DNA of 16,793 nucleotides from Rhodocyclaceae bacterium (GCA_030689585.1 JAUYFZ010000278.1:1-16793); one strand, 5' to 3'; positions 6,753-14,316 are shown, counted from the first letter of the stretch. Made by a program: numbers and translations. The notes: a model not told the origin generated them from the sequence alone.

Positions 6753-9215
6753 CTACGCATCTTCATAGCGACGGAAGGCGAAGACGGCCTGGTTCATCTG
6801 CTCGGTGTTGAACACCTTGAGGCGGACGAGCAGGTGAAAGTCTTTGACCGTCAATCCGGTAACAGCAAGAAAAAGGTCTGGTTCGAGTTTGGTGATGACA
6901 TCCTGCAACGTGTTCTCGCGGAAATCGGTGAGGTACATAAACGCCGGAATGCGGGTTGCGAACTTGATCAGCTTTTCCTGAACCAGCTTGCGCTTGGACT
7001 TGTATTCCCTCTCCTCGTCGGAGAGTTCCTTCTTCTCCTTTGCCGACAAGTCCCCGTTCTTCGCCTTGTTCTTGAGTTCCTTGATCTTCTCGCTTTTGTT
7101 GATGATGGTCTCGATAATGTGGTCGCCGAGTGCTCGCCAGCCTTCGATGCGCTCCACGGCGGCCATCGCATCGGGATTGCCCATGATGCGCCGGAGCGTG
7201 TCGTTATCGACGTTCACCAGCAGTGCGCTCTCCCACTTACGTGCCAGCAGCGTCGCCGACGTGCCCGCCATCGCGATGTCGAGAATGCCGCCCGCGTCAA
7301 TCTGCGTCATGTTCGCGCCGTCATAGGCCAGCACAGGCAGGAAGGACACCAGCTCCTTAACCGCATTCTCCGGGTTCGGCTCATTGGGAGACAGGCCGAT
7401 CCCGTACTCCGAGAGTTGCCGCAGGGCGCGGGTGGGCGCGAAGTCGAATACGAAACAGACCGGCTTGAGAATCTCCTCCTCGTTGGGGTTGTCGCCGTTG
7501 GGATTCTTGATGGACCACGGCGACTGCACGCGAAACGCGGCCTGAAAATAGGTCTCGGGCGACTTGAGATTGCGCAGCATCAGGATCGACGACCACTGCG
7601 ACACGGTGATGCCTGTAGTGAGCTTGCCGCACGAGAGCGTGATGGTCTTGGTGTCGAATCCGCTGCCGATGGCCTTGCGCACTGGCGGCAACGCCTCTAA
7701 TCCGATTCCCGCCGAGGCGCCTGCGGCGACGACCACTTTGTACTCATGCCAGAAGACATTGTGCTTCTCGGCCAGCAGGTTGGCCATCGCATGACAGGCC
7801 GCGACGTTGGGCAGGAACCAGAACGAATGTTGCAGGTAGGGCAGCAGGCGCACATCGGAATACGGGAACGGTGGCCGCGTCCCCGTCTTCAAGTGCTCCA
7901 CCGATTTGGACGCGTAGCCCCCCCGGATGATGTCCAACCATTTCTGCACATCGCTCTTGTGCTTGAACTGTGCCGCGTTACCTGTGCCCGATGCTTCGAA
8001 GAAGGTGTTGAGATCGAATTCGTCAAACTCGCCGCCGCTCGCAATAGCCAGTAGCTCATCCGGCATTTGATAGGTCAGCAGCCGCATCTGCGGCAGCGCA
8101 GCGTAGGGGTTCCGCTGGCCCGGATTTTGGGTGGGAAACGCCTCCTTGGCACGCTGCTCGTCGGTGTAGGTCCAGTTGAATATCTGTTCCTCGATGAACT
8201 CGCCGGTCGCCAGCGCCTTGAACGGTGTGCCGGAGAGGTACAGGTACGCCTTGGTGGTGATGGGCAGGAACTCGGCTTCCTTCTCCGAGAGCACAGTGAG
8301 GTCTTCGTTCATCTCCTCCAGCCCAACGGCGTATTCGAGCTTGGCCTCCTTCTTCGCGACGGCCTCCTCTTCGCCTTCGAACAATTCTTTTGCGGTCTCG
8401 CGCCAAGCCCCGAAGTGGTACTCGTCGAACACCACAAGATCCCAATTTACCGTGTGCAGCCACTCGTTCTTGGGTTTGATGTTCCCGACTGCGTCGCGAC
8501 CGAGCAGGTCCTGAAAGGATCCGAAATAGACCACCGGCTTCTTGCGGTCAATCTGCGTTGGGTCGCTGCCGGACGAACGCGAGAGGTACTGCCAGCCATT
8601 GAAGTCCACATGGTTTTCCAGGTCGGTCTGCCAGGCATCTTCCACCGCCGGTTTGAAGGTGAGCACCAGTACCCGCTTTGCGCCGAGCTTCTTGGCCAAC
8701 TGGTAAGCGGTGAAGGTCTTGCCAAAGCGCATCTTCGCGTTCCACAGAAAGCGCGGAGCAGCGTTCTTTTTTTCGGCCCAGATCGACTTGTAGTAGTCAA
8801 AAGTCTTGTTCACAGCCTCGGTCTGCTCCCAGCGCATCGGGAAGGTTTCGTGATGCGTTCCCGTGAAGTGCTGGCCGGTGCGCAGCTCGGTAAGTACAGT
8901 TTTCACTTCCTTGAGCGAACAGCGCATCCACTCCAACTCGACGTTCTCGAAACCTTTCCTGACAAGTGCCGCACGCACTTCGTGATCGCTGAAGAGGGTG
9001 CCGTCGTCGCGCTCGGCGAACTCGTCGAGTTCGATTCGGTAGTTCTTGATGGCCGCAGTCTTAAGCTGCTCGGCAACGCGTTGCTTCACGTCGCGCGTGG
9101 TCTGACCTACCTTGAGGAGACCCTTGTGCGCCTTGTCATCAATCGAATAGGCGTAAATGCGCGGTCGGGCTTCCGGCTTGGGCGCGAGGACTTCCTCGAT
9201 GCTGGGTTTACTCAT
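6753..9215 (-). CDS. GIY-YIG (T5orf172-like) nuclease fused to superfamily 2 helicase
   Basis: This 820-residue protein joins an N-terminal GIY-YIG-like domain of the T5orf172/MUG113 type (about residues 18-115; RIYAYSID, then LLKVGQTTRD) to a restriction-type SF2 helicase. Helicase motifs: Walker A-like MRFGKT (162-167), DEYH (264-267), SGTPF (328-332), TTGITVSQW (533-541) and the motif VI-like QAAFRVQSP (558-566). A charged coiled-coil-like stretch follows near 700-750. The architecture suits an ATP-driven translocase and nuclease that cuts unmodified DNA, like the R subunits of type I/III systems. It is the last gene of the operon; its ATG overlaps the fic stop by two bases (CATGA context). 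The GIY-YIG part is recognised by pattern only, and whether it is catalytic is unknown. Confidence 0.85.
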   Translation of the reverse strand: MSKPSIEEVLAPKPEARPRIYAYSIDDKAHKGLLKVGQTTRDVKQRVAEQLKTAAIKNYRIELDEFAERDDGTLFSDHEVRAALVRKGFENVELEWMRCSLKEVKTVLTELRTGQHFTGTHHETFPMRWEQTEAVNKTFDYYKSIWAEKKNAAPRFLWNAKMRFGKTFTAYQLAKKLGAKRVLVLTFKPAVEDAWQTDLENHVDFNGWQYLSRSSGSDPTQIDRKKPVVYFGSFQDLLGRDAVGNIKPKNEWLHTVNWDLVVFDEYHFGAWRETAKELFEGEEEAVAKKEAKLEYAVGLEEMNEDLTVLSEKEAEFLPITTKAYLYLSGTPFKALATGEFIEEQIFNWTYTDEQRAKEAFPTQNPGQRNPYAALPQMRLLTYQMPDELLAIASGGEFDEFDLNTFFEASGTGNAAQFKHKSDVQKWLDIIRGGYASKSVEHLKTGTRPPFPYSDVRLLPYLQHSFWFLPNVAACHAMANLLAEKHNVFWHEYKVVVAAGASAGIGLEALPPVRKAIGSGFDTKTITLSCGKLTTGITVSQWSSILMLRNLKSPETYFQAAFRVQSPWSIKNPNGDNPNEEEILKPVCFVFDFAPTRALRQLSEYGIGLSPNEPNPENAVKELVSFLPVLAYDGANMTQIDAGGILDIAMAGTSATLLARKWESALLVNVDNDTLRRIMGNPDAMAAVERIEGWRALGDHIIETIINKSEKIKELKNKAKNGDLSAKEKKELSDEEREYKSKRKLVQEKLIKFATRIPAFMYLTDFRENTLQDVITKLEPDLFLAVTGLTVKDFHLLVRLKVFNTEQMNQAVFAFRRYEDA

Positions 9216-10234
9216 GACAAGCTTTCGATGACTTCCCAGTGACCGGCCTTGTCGGAGCCGACACGGTTGAGCCGACCCTGTTCACGGAGTGTTTTGAGAT
9301 GGCGTTCTACGGTTCTCGTGGTCTTGTTCAGCAGGGTCGCCAACTCCCGGGCGGACAACTGGGGCTGCCGCACCAGCAATTCCAGAATTCCGTCGCTTAC
9401 ACCGACATTTACACCGACATTTACACCGACATTTACAGGAACATCGGCTACCGTCTCCGTCGCGACATCTATGTACTTGTACAGCGAATTGCCAATGGCA
9501 TCGAGCATAAAACTGATGAACGGACGGCAATCCATCGCGCCAGCATGTGAATCCTGCAACGCCTTGTAGTACAGCGCCTGATTGTGGTGAACCAGGGTTT
9601 CGACCGGCATCCAGGCAAACAACGGATTCCACTGGGCAAGAATCAGCGTTTGCCACAACCTTCCGATTCTGCCGTTGCCGTCACGGAAAGGATGGATATA
9701 TTCCAGCATGTAGTGGACAGCGGAACTCTTGATAAGCGGGTGCGCCCCGCTGGACTTCCCCCAGTCCAAGAGCTGCTCAACCCGATCGGGGACTTGAGCT
9801 GATAGCGCGCCGCGATGCAACAGCGTGCCATCGCCACTCACCACAGCCACACCGCCCGAACGGAACTGACCCGATTCGCCGATTAGCGCATCGGTCAGGT
9901 GCGCGTGCGCCCGCAGCAAGTCGGCTGACGACCAAGGGTCATAGCCAGGCAACTCGTTGTAGGCATGCCAGGCGTTCTGCACCTCTTTGATGTCCTTGGG
10001 AGGCCCCCAGACCGGTTTGCCGTTAATGACATCGGTCACCTGGCCCAAGGTGAGCTGGTTGCCTTCAATGGCAGTTGAGGCGTGCACCGAGAGAATGCGA
10101 TTGAGCCGGCGCAGGTGCAGCACATCACCGGACTGCTCCTCGCTGATCTTGACGCGCTCCAGCAGGGCGTGAATCGCGCCGATATTTTCGTGCCACTTCG
10201 GGTCTTCTGTGAAGAACTTCTCAAGCGGAGTCAT
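9212..10234 (-). CDS. Fic family protein with C-terminal winged helix
   Basis: This 340-residue protein has the complete Fic motif HPFRDGNGRIGR (181-192), which in active members transfers AMP from ATP to a target hydroxyl group. An N-terminal STAIEGN (53-59) matches the class II auto-inhibitory helix (S/T)xxxE(G/N), with Glu57 as the predicted blocking residue. The C-terminal segment (about 281-335) reads as a winged helix (LSARELATLL, then TTRTVERHLKTLREQG), so DNA binding or autoregulation is possible. Between them lies a VNVG repeat linker (about 267-278). The ATG has GGAGAG just upstream and sits 15 bp after the YhcG stop; the stop overlaps the helicase start. Its role in the defence operon (toxin-like, regulatory or passenger) is inference. 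Confidence 0.92.
   Translation of the reverse strand: MTPLEKFFTEDPKWHENIGAIHALLERVKISEEQSGDVLHLRRLNRILSVHASTAIEGNQLTLGQVTDVINGKPVWGPPKDIKEVQNAWHAYNELPGYDPWSSADLLRAHAHLTDALIGESGQFRSGGVAVVSGDGTLLHRGALSAQVPDRVEQLLDWGKSSGAHPLIKSSAVHYMLEYIHPFRDGNGRIGRLWQTLILAQWNPLFAWMPVETLVHHNQALYYKALQDSHAGAMDCRPFISFMLDAIGNSLYKYIDVATETVADVPVNVGVNVGVNVGVSDGILELLVRQPQLSARELATLLNKTTRTVERHLKTLREQGRLNRVGSDKAGHWEVIESLS
9397..9444 (-). repeat. 12-bp tandem repeat in fic (VNVG units)
   Basis: Three exact copies of TTACACCGACAT (9397-9408, 9409-9420, 9421-9432) and a degenerate fourth (9433-9444, three mismatches) encode the Val-Asn-Val-Gly linker between the Fic core and the winged helix. The unit keeps the frame, so slippage would change linker length rather than switch the gene off. 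Confidence 0.9.
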
Positions 10235-10249
10235 GAGCGGCTCTCCGGC

Positions 10250-11419
10250 TTACTCATCGGCGCTGCCCTCAAGGGCGGATTCGATGAGGCATCGCTCTTT
10301 TTCGATCTCCAGCCGGAGTTGCTCTTCGGTTGGCAGGTTGGGCAGGTATTTCGAAGCAAAAACCTGCCTGTTCTCGTTCAGGATCGAATATTTGGCCACC
10401 GCTTCGCCTTTGTCCGAGCAGAGCAGCAGGCCAATGGTGGGATTGTCGCCTGGGATTTTGAACCGGTCTTCGTAAAGCCGCACATAGCCGTCCATCTGCC
10501 CGACATCGGCATGGGTGAGTTTGCCCATTTTCAGATCAAGCAGCAGAAAGCACTTCAGGACATAGTTGTAGAAAACCAGATCGATGTAGAAATCGTCGTC
10601 CCCGAAGCGGATGTGCTTTTGCCGGGCGACAAAGGAAAACCCCTTGCCGAGTTCCAGCAGGAAGTTTTGCAAGTTGTCGATAATTGCCTGTTCGAGTCTG
10701 CTTTCATGCAGCTCACAAAAATCGGGAAGCCCCAGAAACTCCAGCACCATCGGCGACTTGAGCAGATGGGATGGCTGAACCCTTTCGCCGGGCAGGCGCT
10801 CACGGCCATCGGGCAGCAGCCCCTTCTCGCCGCGATTGGCCACAATCCGGTCATAGTAAAAACTGTGAATCTGCCTTTCCAATTGCACCTTTGACCAGCC
10901 GCATTCGCTGGATTCCCGTTCGTAGAAGTCGCGGGCAGCCATATTTCCTACCCGCATCAAGGCGCGATAATGCGACCAGGTGAGTTGCGGCGAGAAAGTC
11001 TGCAGGGATTGGCTACCTGCTGGGGATGAAATAAGGGGGGCAGCCAATTCTCTTCCCGCCGGGGAGAGAATCCCTGCCGTAGTCGATTCTCTTCCTGTCG
11101 GGAAGAGAATCGCATTTCTATCGGAATACGCCAGGTAGAACTGCCTGAAACTCCACAACACCGGGGAGGAAAATCCCTTACCGTACCGCTGCGTCAGCCG
11201 TCCGGACAGGTCTGCAATGACTTTTTTGCCATACTCAGCCCGCACCTCGCCACCCTGCAATTCCTGCACGATCTCGCGCCCGATCAACCAGTAGGCCAGC
11301 ACCATCTGGGTGTTTACAGCCTGGACAACATTGCCCCGCGCCTGATCAAGGATGGAAACGACGCGCCCAAAGAGGGCTTCCGGCTTTTCCGCAGAAATCT
11401 GCCGCTTGGGTTTATTCAT
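10250..11419 (-). CDS. PD-(D/E)XK nuclease, DUF1016/YhcG family
   Basis: This 389-residue protein has an N-terminal DUF1016_N helical domain (about 12-100, with AYWLIGREIVQ and WSFRQFYLAY) and a C-terminal YhcG nuclease domain (about 220-365). Candidate catalytic residues are Asp280 in FYIDLVFYN and Asp295/Lys297 in LLDLKMG. I chose the ATG at 11419 (MNKPKRQ), which overlaps the methylase stop by 8 bp; an ATG at 11446 would add nine residues. Residues about 103-140 are an extra segment of three related units (LFPTGRE, LSPAGRE, SSPAGSQ) encoded by palindromic DNA and lying in the linker before TWSHYRALMRV. Family members often sit in restriction loci, but their substrate is not settled. Confidence 0.88.
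   Translation of the reverse strand: MNKPKRQISAEKPEALFGRVVSILDQARGNVVQAVNTQMVLAYWLIGREIVQELQGGEVRAEYGKKVIADLSGRLTQRYGKGFSSPVLWSFRQFYLAYSDRNAILFPTGRESTTAGILSPAGRELAAPLISSPAGSQSLQTFSPQLTWSHYRALMRVGNMAARDFYERESSECGWSKVQLERQIHSFYYDRIVANRGEKGLLPDGRERLPGERVQPSHLLKSPMVLEFLGLPDFCELHESRLEQAIIDNLQNFLLELGKGFSFVARQKHIRFGDDDFYIDLVFYNYVLKCFLLLDLKMGKLTHADVGQMDGYVRLYEDRFKIPGDNPTIGLLLCSDKGEAVAKYSILNENRQVFASKYLPNLPTEEQLRLEIEKERCLIESALEGSADE
11007..11112 (-). repeat. In-frame palindromic repeats inside the YhcG gene
   Basis: Two hairpin units lie in the coding sequence. 11084-11112 has perfect 12-bp arms around a 5-base loop. 11047-11071 has 11-bp arms with one G-T pair around three bases. The units share the pattern ATTCTCT...AGAGAAT and are spaced about 38 bp apart. 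A third, decayed unit (about 11007-11035) still encodes SSPAG. All three are read in frame and encode the variable linker of the nuclease. Confidence 0.8.
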
Positions 11420-13064
11420 CGTCGCCTTCGTCCACGGAGACTTCATCGAACAAGTCGCTCGTCAGTTCCATCGGTCGGACAACTTTCTCAATGAACTCGA
11501 TCTCGCTCGCAGAAATGCCATATTTGGCGTACAGGTCTTCGTCCGTCCACCGCTTCGTCCAATCTTGCGTCGGCACGAAGGTGTAGACCTTGCGCGTGGT
11601 GTCTTGCGAAGGCTTGTGCAAAAGAATCAGGAAGCGCGTTAACCGACATGTGAGGTAGGACAAGACACTCTCAGCCTCGACCTTCGAGTCAAGCACCCCA
11701 ATGTACATATATGTCCACGACGAAATACTTCCCGGCTCCCCGATAAATGGGGTGCTGAGGATGCGGTGCGGGTAGGTGTCACGGTTGCCAGTGCCCGGCG
11801 CAGCGCGGCCAATGAAGACTTTCCACTTGTCGAAGACAGATCGTTCCTTTGGAATTTCTGATCTTGCGACGTATCCTATCCCGCCGTTGCGGTAGACCTT
11901 AAGGTCATCACCTGACCTCTTTTCTTTGCCCCTGAATGTGCTTTCGAGACCAAAAGAGCCAATCGAGCTAACAAGCTTCATGAACTTCTTCGCCTCGGGC
12001 AGTTCCAGGGTTTCATTGCTGCCCGTTTCGACGGCCATAACTTTCTTGAGGATCGACAGCCCTTCATTGAAGCGGATGAATACGTCCGCGCCTTTTTCCA
12101 GAAGTGGACGGCTGGCAGTGGAGACAGGCCAGTCCTTGAAATGGGTGGTCACTTCACAGAGGCCGGGATGGTCACGATTCCACAGGAAATAGCAGACGCC
12201 GCCTTTAAGTCCGACCCCTGGAAAAACGTCGGAGGCGGTGAGGAAATCGTCAATTGAGCGCAAGCGAGCATCGTTAAGCATCGACTCACGAAATTCGTCC
12301 AGACCCATGCCACCAGCGAACCATCGGGCCGGAATAATCAGGCATAGAAATCGGGGATCAAGCGTTTTGGCCTGCTGCACGAACTGCTGGTAGATGGGGC
12401 GTGCCTGCGTGCCAAAGCCGTCGGTGTTGAGCTGATACGGCGGATTTCCAATGATGACGTCGAACTGCATATCGCCTCCAAACAACTCGGTCATCCGAGT
12501 CTTGATGTTGTCGGTGTGAATGAACGCGTAAGCGTGAGTTTCCAGCACCTCGCCACGATCCAGCGCCGCCTGGCTGGCACCGCAAAAGGTGCATTTGCTG
12601 TTGGCCCAGGTGTGCTCGGTGCGCTCAAACCAGATGTTGCCCGCGCCACTCGTGAAGGATTTGGCAATGGAGTGCTGGCCATTGGCGTGCTTCGAGCAAT
12701 ACACGCTGCGCCGCGCCAGCAGGCTGGTGAGATGCGTGATGCCGATGCCGAACACCTGTTTGGTCAGAATGTGATTGACGCGCTCGTTGAGGTCAGGCAT
12801 TTCGTCTGCAAGACCTTTGTTCAGACGGTTGGTAATTTCCCGCAGGAACACGCCCGACTTGGTGCACGGGTCGAGGAACTTTACGGTTTTGTCCGTCCAG
12901 AGGTTCGCCCCGTTGTGGCTGGCCGCCCACGCGCAGGCCAAGGTATCCAGCATCCGGTTGGCGAACTCCGGCGGGGTGAATACCTCGTCGTTGGAAAGAT
13001 TGGCAATGCAGGTCAGCACATCGGGATTGCGGCCGCGCAAGGAGAAACTGACCTGTTCGGTCAT
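11412..13064 (-). CDS. Eco57I-like N-6 adenine DNA methyltransferase
   Basis: This 550-residue protein has TPPEFANRML (30-39) and a variant SAM motif I, FLDPCTKSGVF (63-73), where the usual GSG glycine pattern is changed to TKSG. The catalytic motif IV is IIGNPPY, with NPPY at 207-210. A cysteine/histidine-rich insert (Cys123, His126, Cys158, Cys161) between motifs I and IV could bind zinc. The C-terminal half (about 300-550) would be the target-recognition part. It probably methylates adenine in the recognition site of the island's restriction system. Start: ATG 13064 has AAGGAG six bases upstream. An ATG at 13085 overlapping the kilA-N stop would add seven residues, and longer versions run through that gene. 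The stop overlaps the YhcG gene by 8 bp. Confidence 0.88.
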   Translation of the reverse strand: MTEQVSFSLRGRNPDVLTCIANLSNDEVFTPPEFANRMLDTLACAWAASHNGANLWTDKTVKFLDPCTKSGVFLREITNRLNKGLADEMPDLNERVNHILTKQVFGIGITHLTSLLARRSVYCSKHANGQHSIAKSFTSGAGNIWFERTEHTWANSKCTFCGASQAALDRGEVLETHAYAFIHTDNIKTRMTELFGGDMQFDVIIGNPPYQLNTDGFGTQARPIYQQFVQQAKTLDPRFLCLIIPARWFAGGMGLDEFRESMLNDARLRSIDDFLTASDVFPGVGLKGGVCYFLWNRDHPGLCEVTTHFKDWPVSTASRPLLEKGADVFIRFNEGLSILKKVMAVETGSNETLELPEAKKFMKLVSSIGSFGLESTFRGKEKRSGDDLKVYRNGGIGYVARSEIPKERSVFDKWKVFIGRAAPGTGNRDTYPHRILSTPFIGEPGSISSWTYMYIGVLDSKVEAESVLSYLTCRLTRFLILLHKPSQDTTRKVYTFVPTQDWTKRWTDEDLYAKYGISASEIEFIEKVVRPMELTSDLFDEVSVDEGDDE

Positions 13065-13081
13065 TGGGTCTCCTTCAGCAT

Positions 13082-13444
13082 TCATGGTTGTTTCCCTTCC
13101 AGTTGCCGTGTGCCCGCATCGGCCAACAGCAGCTTCATTTGATGAATGGCGGTTTGGTTCAGCAGTGTCAGCCGTTCGGTCTGCGCTACCCATTCTTTGA
13201 CGCTGAGCTTGTAGTTGTTGAGCCCCGCCTGACTTTTAATTGTGGCGAAACCGCCATAATTAAAATTCGGGTTATGAACCTGCTCCCAGATGCCTATAAA
13301 TTCAACGGTGTTACGGTTGCGCAGCCAGTCGGAAATGAAAAACTCCCCATCCTTTGCCCTGAGCATGTCCGTAAGCGAGATGAAATCCTTGTCGTCTTCG
13401 GAATAGACCGTAATGGATGTGCCCTTCACGTTGATTTTCGTCAT
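13082..13444 (-). CDS. KilA-N domain protein, apparently internally deleted
   Basis: The protein has 120 residues. The N-terminal part (MTKINVKGTSITVYSEDDKDFISL onward, in pieces: INVKG, DFISLTDM, WLRNRNTVEFIGIWE, AGLNNYKL) matches the KilA-N DNA-binding fold found in phages and defence loci. Remembered relatives are about 260-280 residues long. Here the chain passes directly from NYKLSVKEW (residues 77-85) to TERLTLLNQTAIHQMKLL, which resembles the extreme C-terminus of relatives. About 150 residues, including the GRYGGT core, appear to be missing without loss of frame. The start has AAAGGAG seven bases upstream, and the gene begins 2 bp after the methylase stop. It may be a minimal regulator or a decaying gene. 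The deletion rests on family memory, not an alignment. Confidence 0.75.
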   Translation of the reverse strand: MTKINVKGTSITVYSEDDKDFISLTDMLRAKDGEFFISDWLRNRNTVEFIGIWEQVHNPNFNYGGFATIKSQAGLNNYKLSVKEWVAQTERLTLLNQTAIHQMKLLLADAGTRQLEGKQP

Positions 13445-13446
13445 GA

Positions 13447-14082
13447 TTATTCTCCTTTGATACCAGTCAACTCGCTCACCGTCATCGGCGAATAGGTCTT
13501 GATCGGAGTAAATATCTCATGCTTGCCGAGGTGAGCGAAGAGAGATCCTTCCTGGCTGAAGGCCGACGAATGCGTCAGGGTGTCGAAGCGAAAGTCGCGG
13601 CGCTGAAACTTTCCCTTGCCCAGGTAGCCCCATTCGGCAAAGGTAATCGGCTCGTTGCGGCTAGTGCACATCGCCAAGGCATCGCCATGCACCAGATTCT
13701 GCGAAAGTACGAATGTGGCTGCGCGATAAAAATTATCGGCCTCCTGCATATTCAGGTAGTCGGCGAAGACTTCCAGCATATTTTCACGGCACTCGGCGAT
13801 GTTGTCGGCCAGAAGCTCGATCCCGTAGATACACATCAGTGCCAGCAGCGCATAGTGCCGCTTTTCAAAGTCAGATTTCCCGAACTTGCACTCGACGGCC
13901 GCGAGCTTGCGCTGCAAGACCTTGACAATAAAGTTACCGCTTCCACATGCCGGTTCCAGAAAGCGAGAATCAATGCGCTCCGACTCTTCCTTCACGAGGT
14001 CGAGCATGGCATCGACCATCCATGCGGGGGTGAATACCTCTCCGTGGTCAGCGACGCGTTCTTTAGACTTGATCAGGCTCAT
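13447..14082 (-). CDS. Small N-6 DNA methylase-like protein (SAM-binding, no NPPY)
   Basis: This 211-residue protein heads the island operon. It has the pre-motif GEVFTPAWMV (14-23), a canonical SAM motif I FLEPACGSGNF (41-51), an acidic motif II-like YGIELLADN (86-94) and NLVHGDAL with Asp134. No (D/N/S)PP(Y/F) catalytic motif follows, so it is unlikely to methylate alone. The length seems normal for this small family as I remember it, so it need not be truncated. With the NPPY-containing methylase two genes on, it looks like one half of a split modification enzyme. The ATG at 14082 has only a weak ribosome binding site, so expression may be limited at this step. Confidence 0.82.
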   Translation of the reverse strand: MSLIKSKERVADHGEVFTPAWMVDAMLDLVKEESERIDSRFLEPACGSGNFIVKVLQRKLAAVECKFGKSDFEKRHYALLALMCIYGIELLADNIAECRENMLEVFADYLNMQEADNFYRAATFVLSQNLVHGDALAMCTSRNEPITFAEWGYLGKGKFQRRDFRFDTLTHSSAFSQEGSLFAHLGKHEIFTPIKTYSPMTVSELTGIKGE

Positions 14083-14143
14083 AGGTAAACGTAGGCGGCG
14101 CTATGTGGTTTGTACTGGGTGACATGCCATACCGCTGACATGA
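14083..14143 (-). promoter_or_regulatory. Upstream region of the island operon with a TGACATG direct repeat
   Basis: TGACATG occurs at 14120-14126 and 14136-14142, 16 bp apart start to start. This spacing (about 1.5 helical turns) could suit a dimeric regulator such as a controller protein or the KilA-N protein. I cannot place a convincing sigma-70 promoter on the minus strand here, so both promoter and operator remain guesses. Confidence 0.2.
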
Positions 14144-14255
14144 CAGTCTCCCTCCCCTTGAAGGGGCTACCGTATGCACACATCTTTTAACTTGTTGATT
14201 GCACACGGGAAAAGATGCGCACCAAGTTCCCTCCCCTTCAAGGGGAGGGAGACTG
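14144..14255. repeat. Nested inverted-repeat element (MITE-like)
   Basis: Perfect 23-bp inverted arms lie at 14144-14166 and 14233-14255. Inside the 66-bp interval is a second inverted pair, CATCTTTT (14181-14188) and AAAAGATG (14210-14217). A short direct repeat GCACAC occurs at 14176-14181 and 14201-14206. Each outer arm contains the CCCTCCCC core of the dispersed repeat; the right arm is part of copy B. The 112-bp unit has no reading frame and lies between the island operon and the DUF559 remnant. A transcript could form a long hairpin. Confidence 0.75.
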
Positions 14256-14293
14256 CAACAACCGCTTCGATTACCCACTACCGGATAGAGCCA
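14229..14293 (+). repeat. Dispersed palindromic repeat, copy B
   Basis: The palindrome at 14229-14249 has the same 10-bp arms as copy A and differs only in its central base. The downstream block 14250-14281 matches copy A at 31 of 32 bases. It ends with CCGGATAGAGCCA (14281-14293), where copy A has CCGTATAGAGCCA after a 4-base gap. Over palindrome plus block the two copies agree at 51 of 53 positions. Confidence 0.85.
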
Positions 14294-14316
14294 CGTAGGC
14301 GAAGACCACACCCTAA

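Noticed and set aside
6747..6758. Palindrome GCGTAGCTACGC as a terminator or operator
   Set aside because: It is short, has no loop and no T-run, and overlaps the helicase stop codon. It is kept only as a note in the intergenic entry.
6623..6811. 62-codon plus-strand frame between the TonB-like gene and the helicase gene
   Set aside because: It overlaps the end of the helicase gene antisense, has no ribosome binding site and no recognisable features.
8067..9242. Long open frame (391 codons) on the plus strand across the helicase gene
   Set aside because: It is antisense to a gene with complete helicase motifs, has no recognisable motif itself, and is explained by GC-rich codon bias. The same holds for the long plus-strand frames at 6834-7700, 10082-10894, 12516-13142 and 13519-14088.
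9397..9444. Possible CRISPR-like repeat array
   Set aside because: The units are 12 bp, directly tandem without spacers, and encode a regular VNVG protein repeat. The repeats in rne are likewise coding.
13065..13193. Longer N-terminus for the Eco57I-like methylase
   Set aside because: It would run through most of the KilA-N gene end in another frame. The ATG at 13064 has a strong AAGGAG and gives the expected start of the family.
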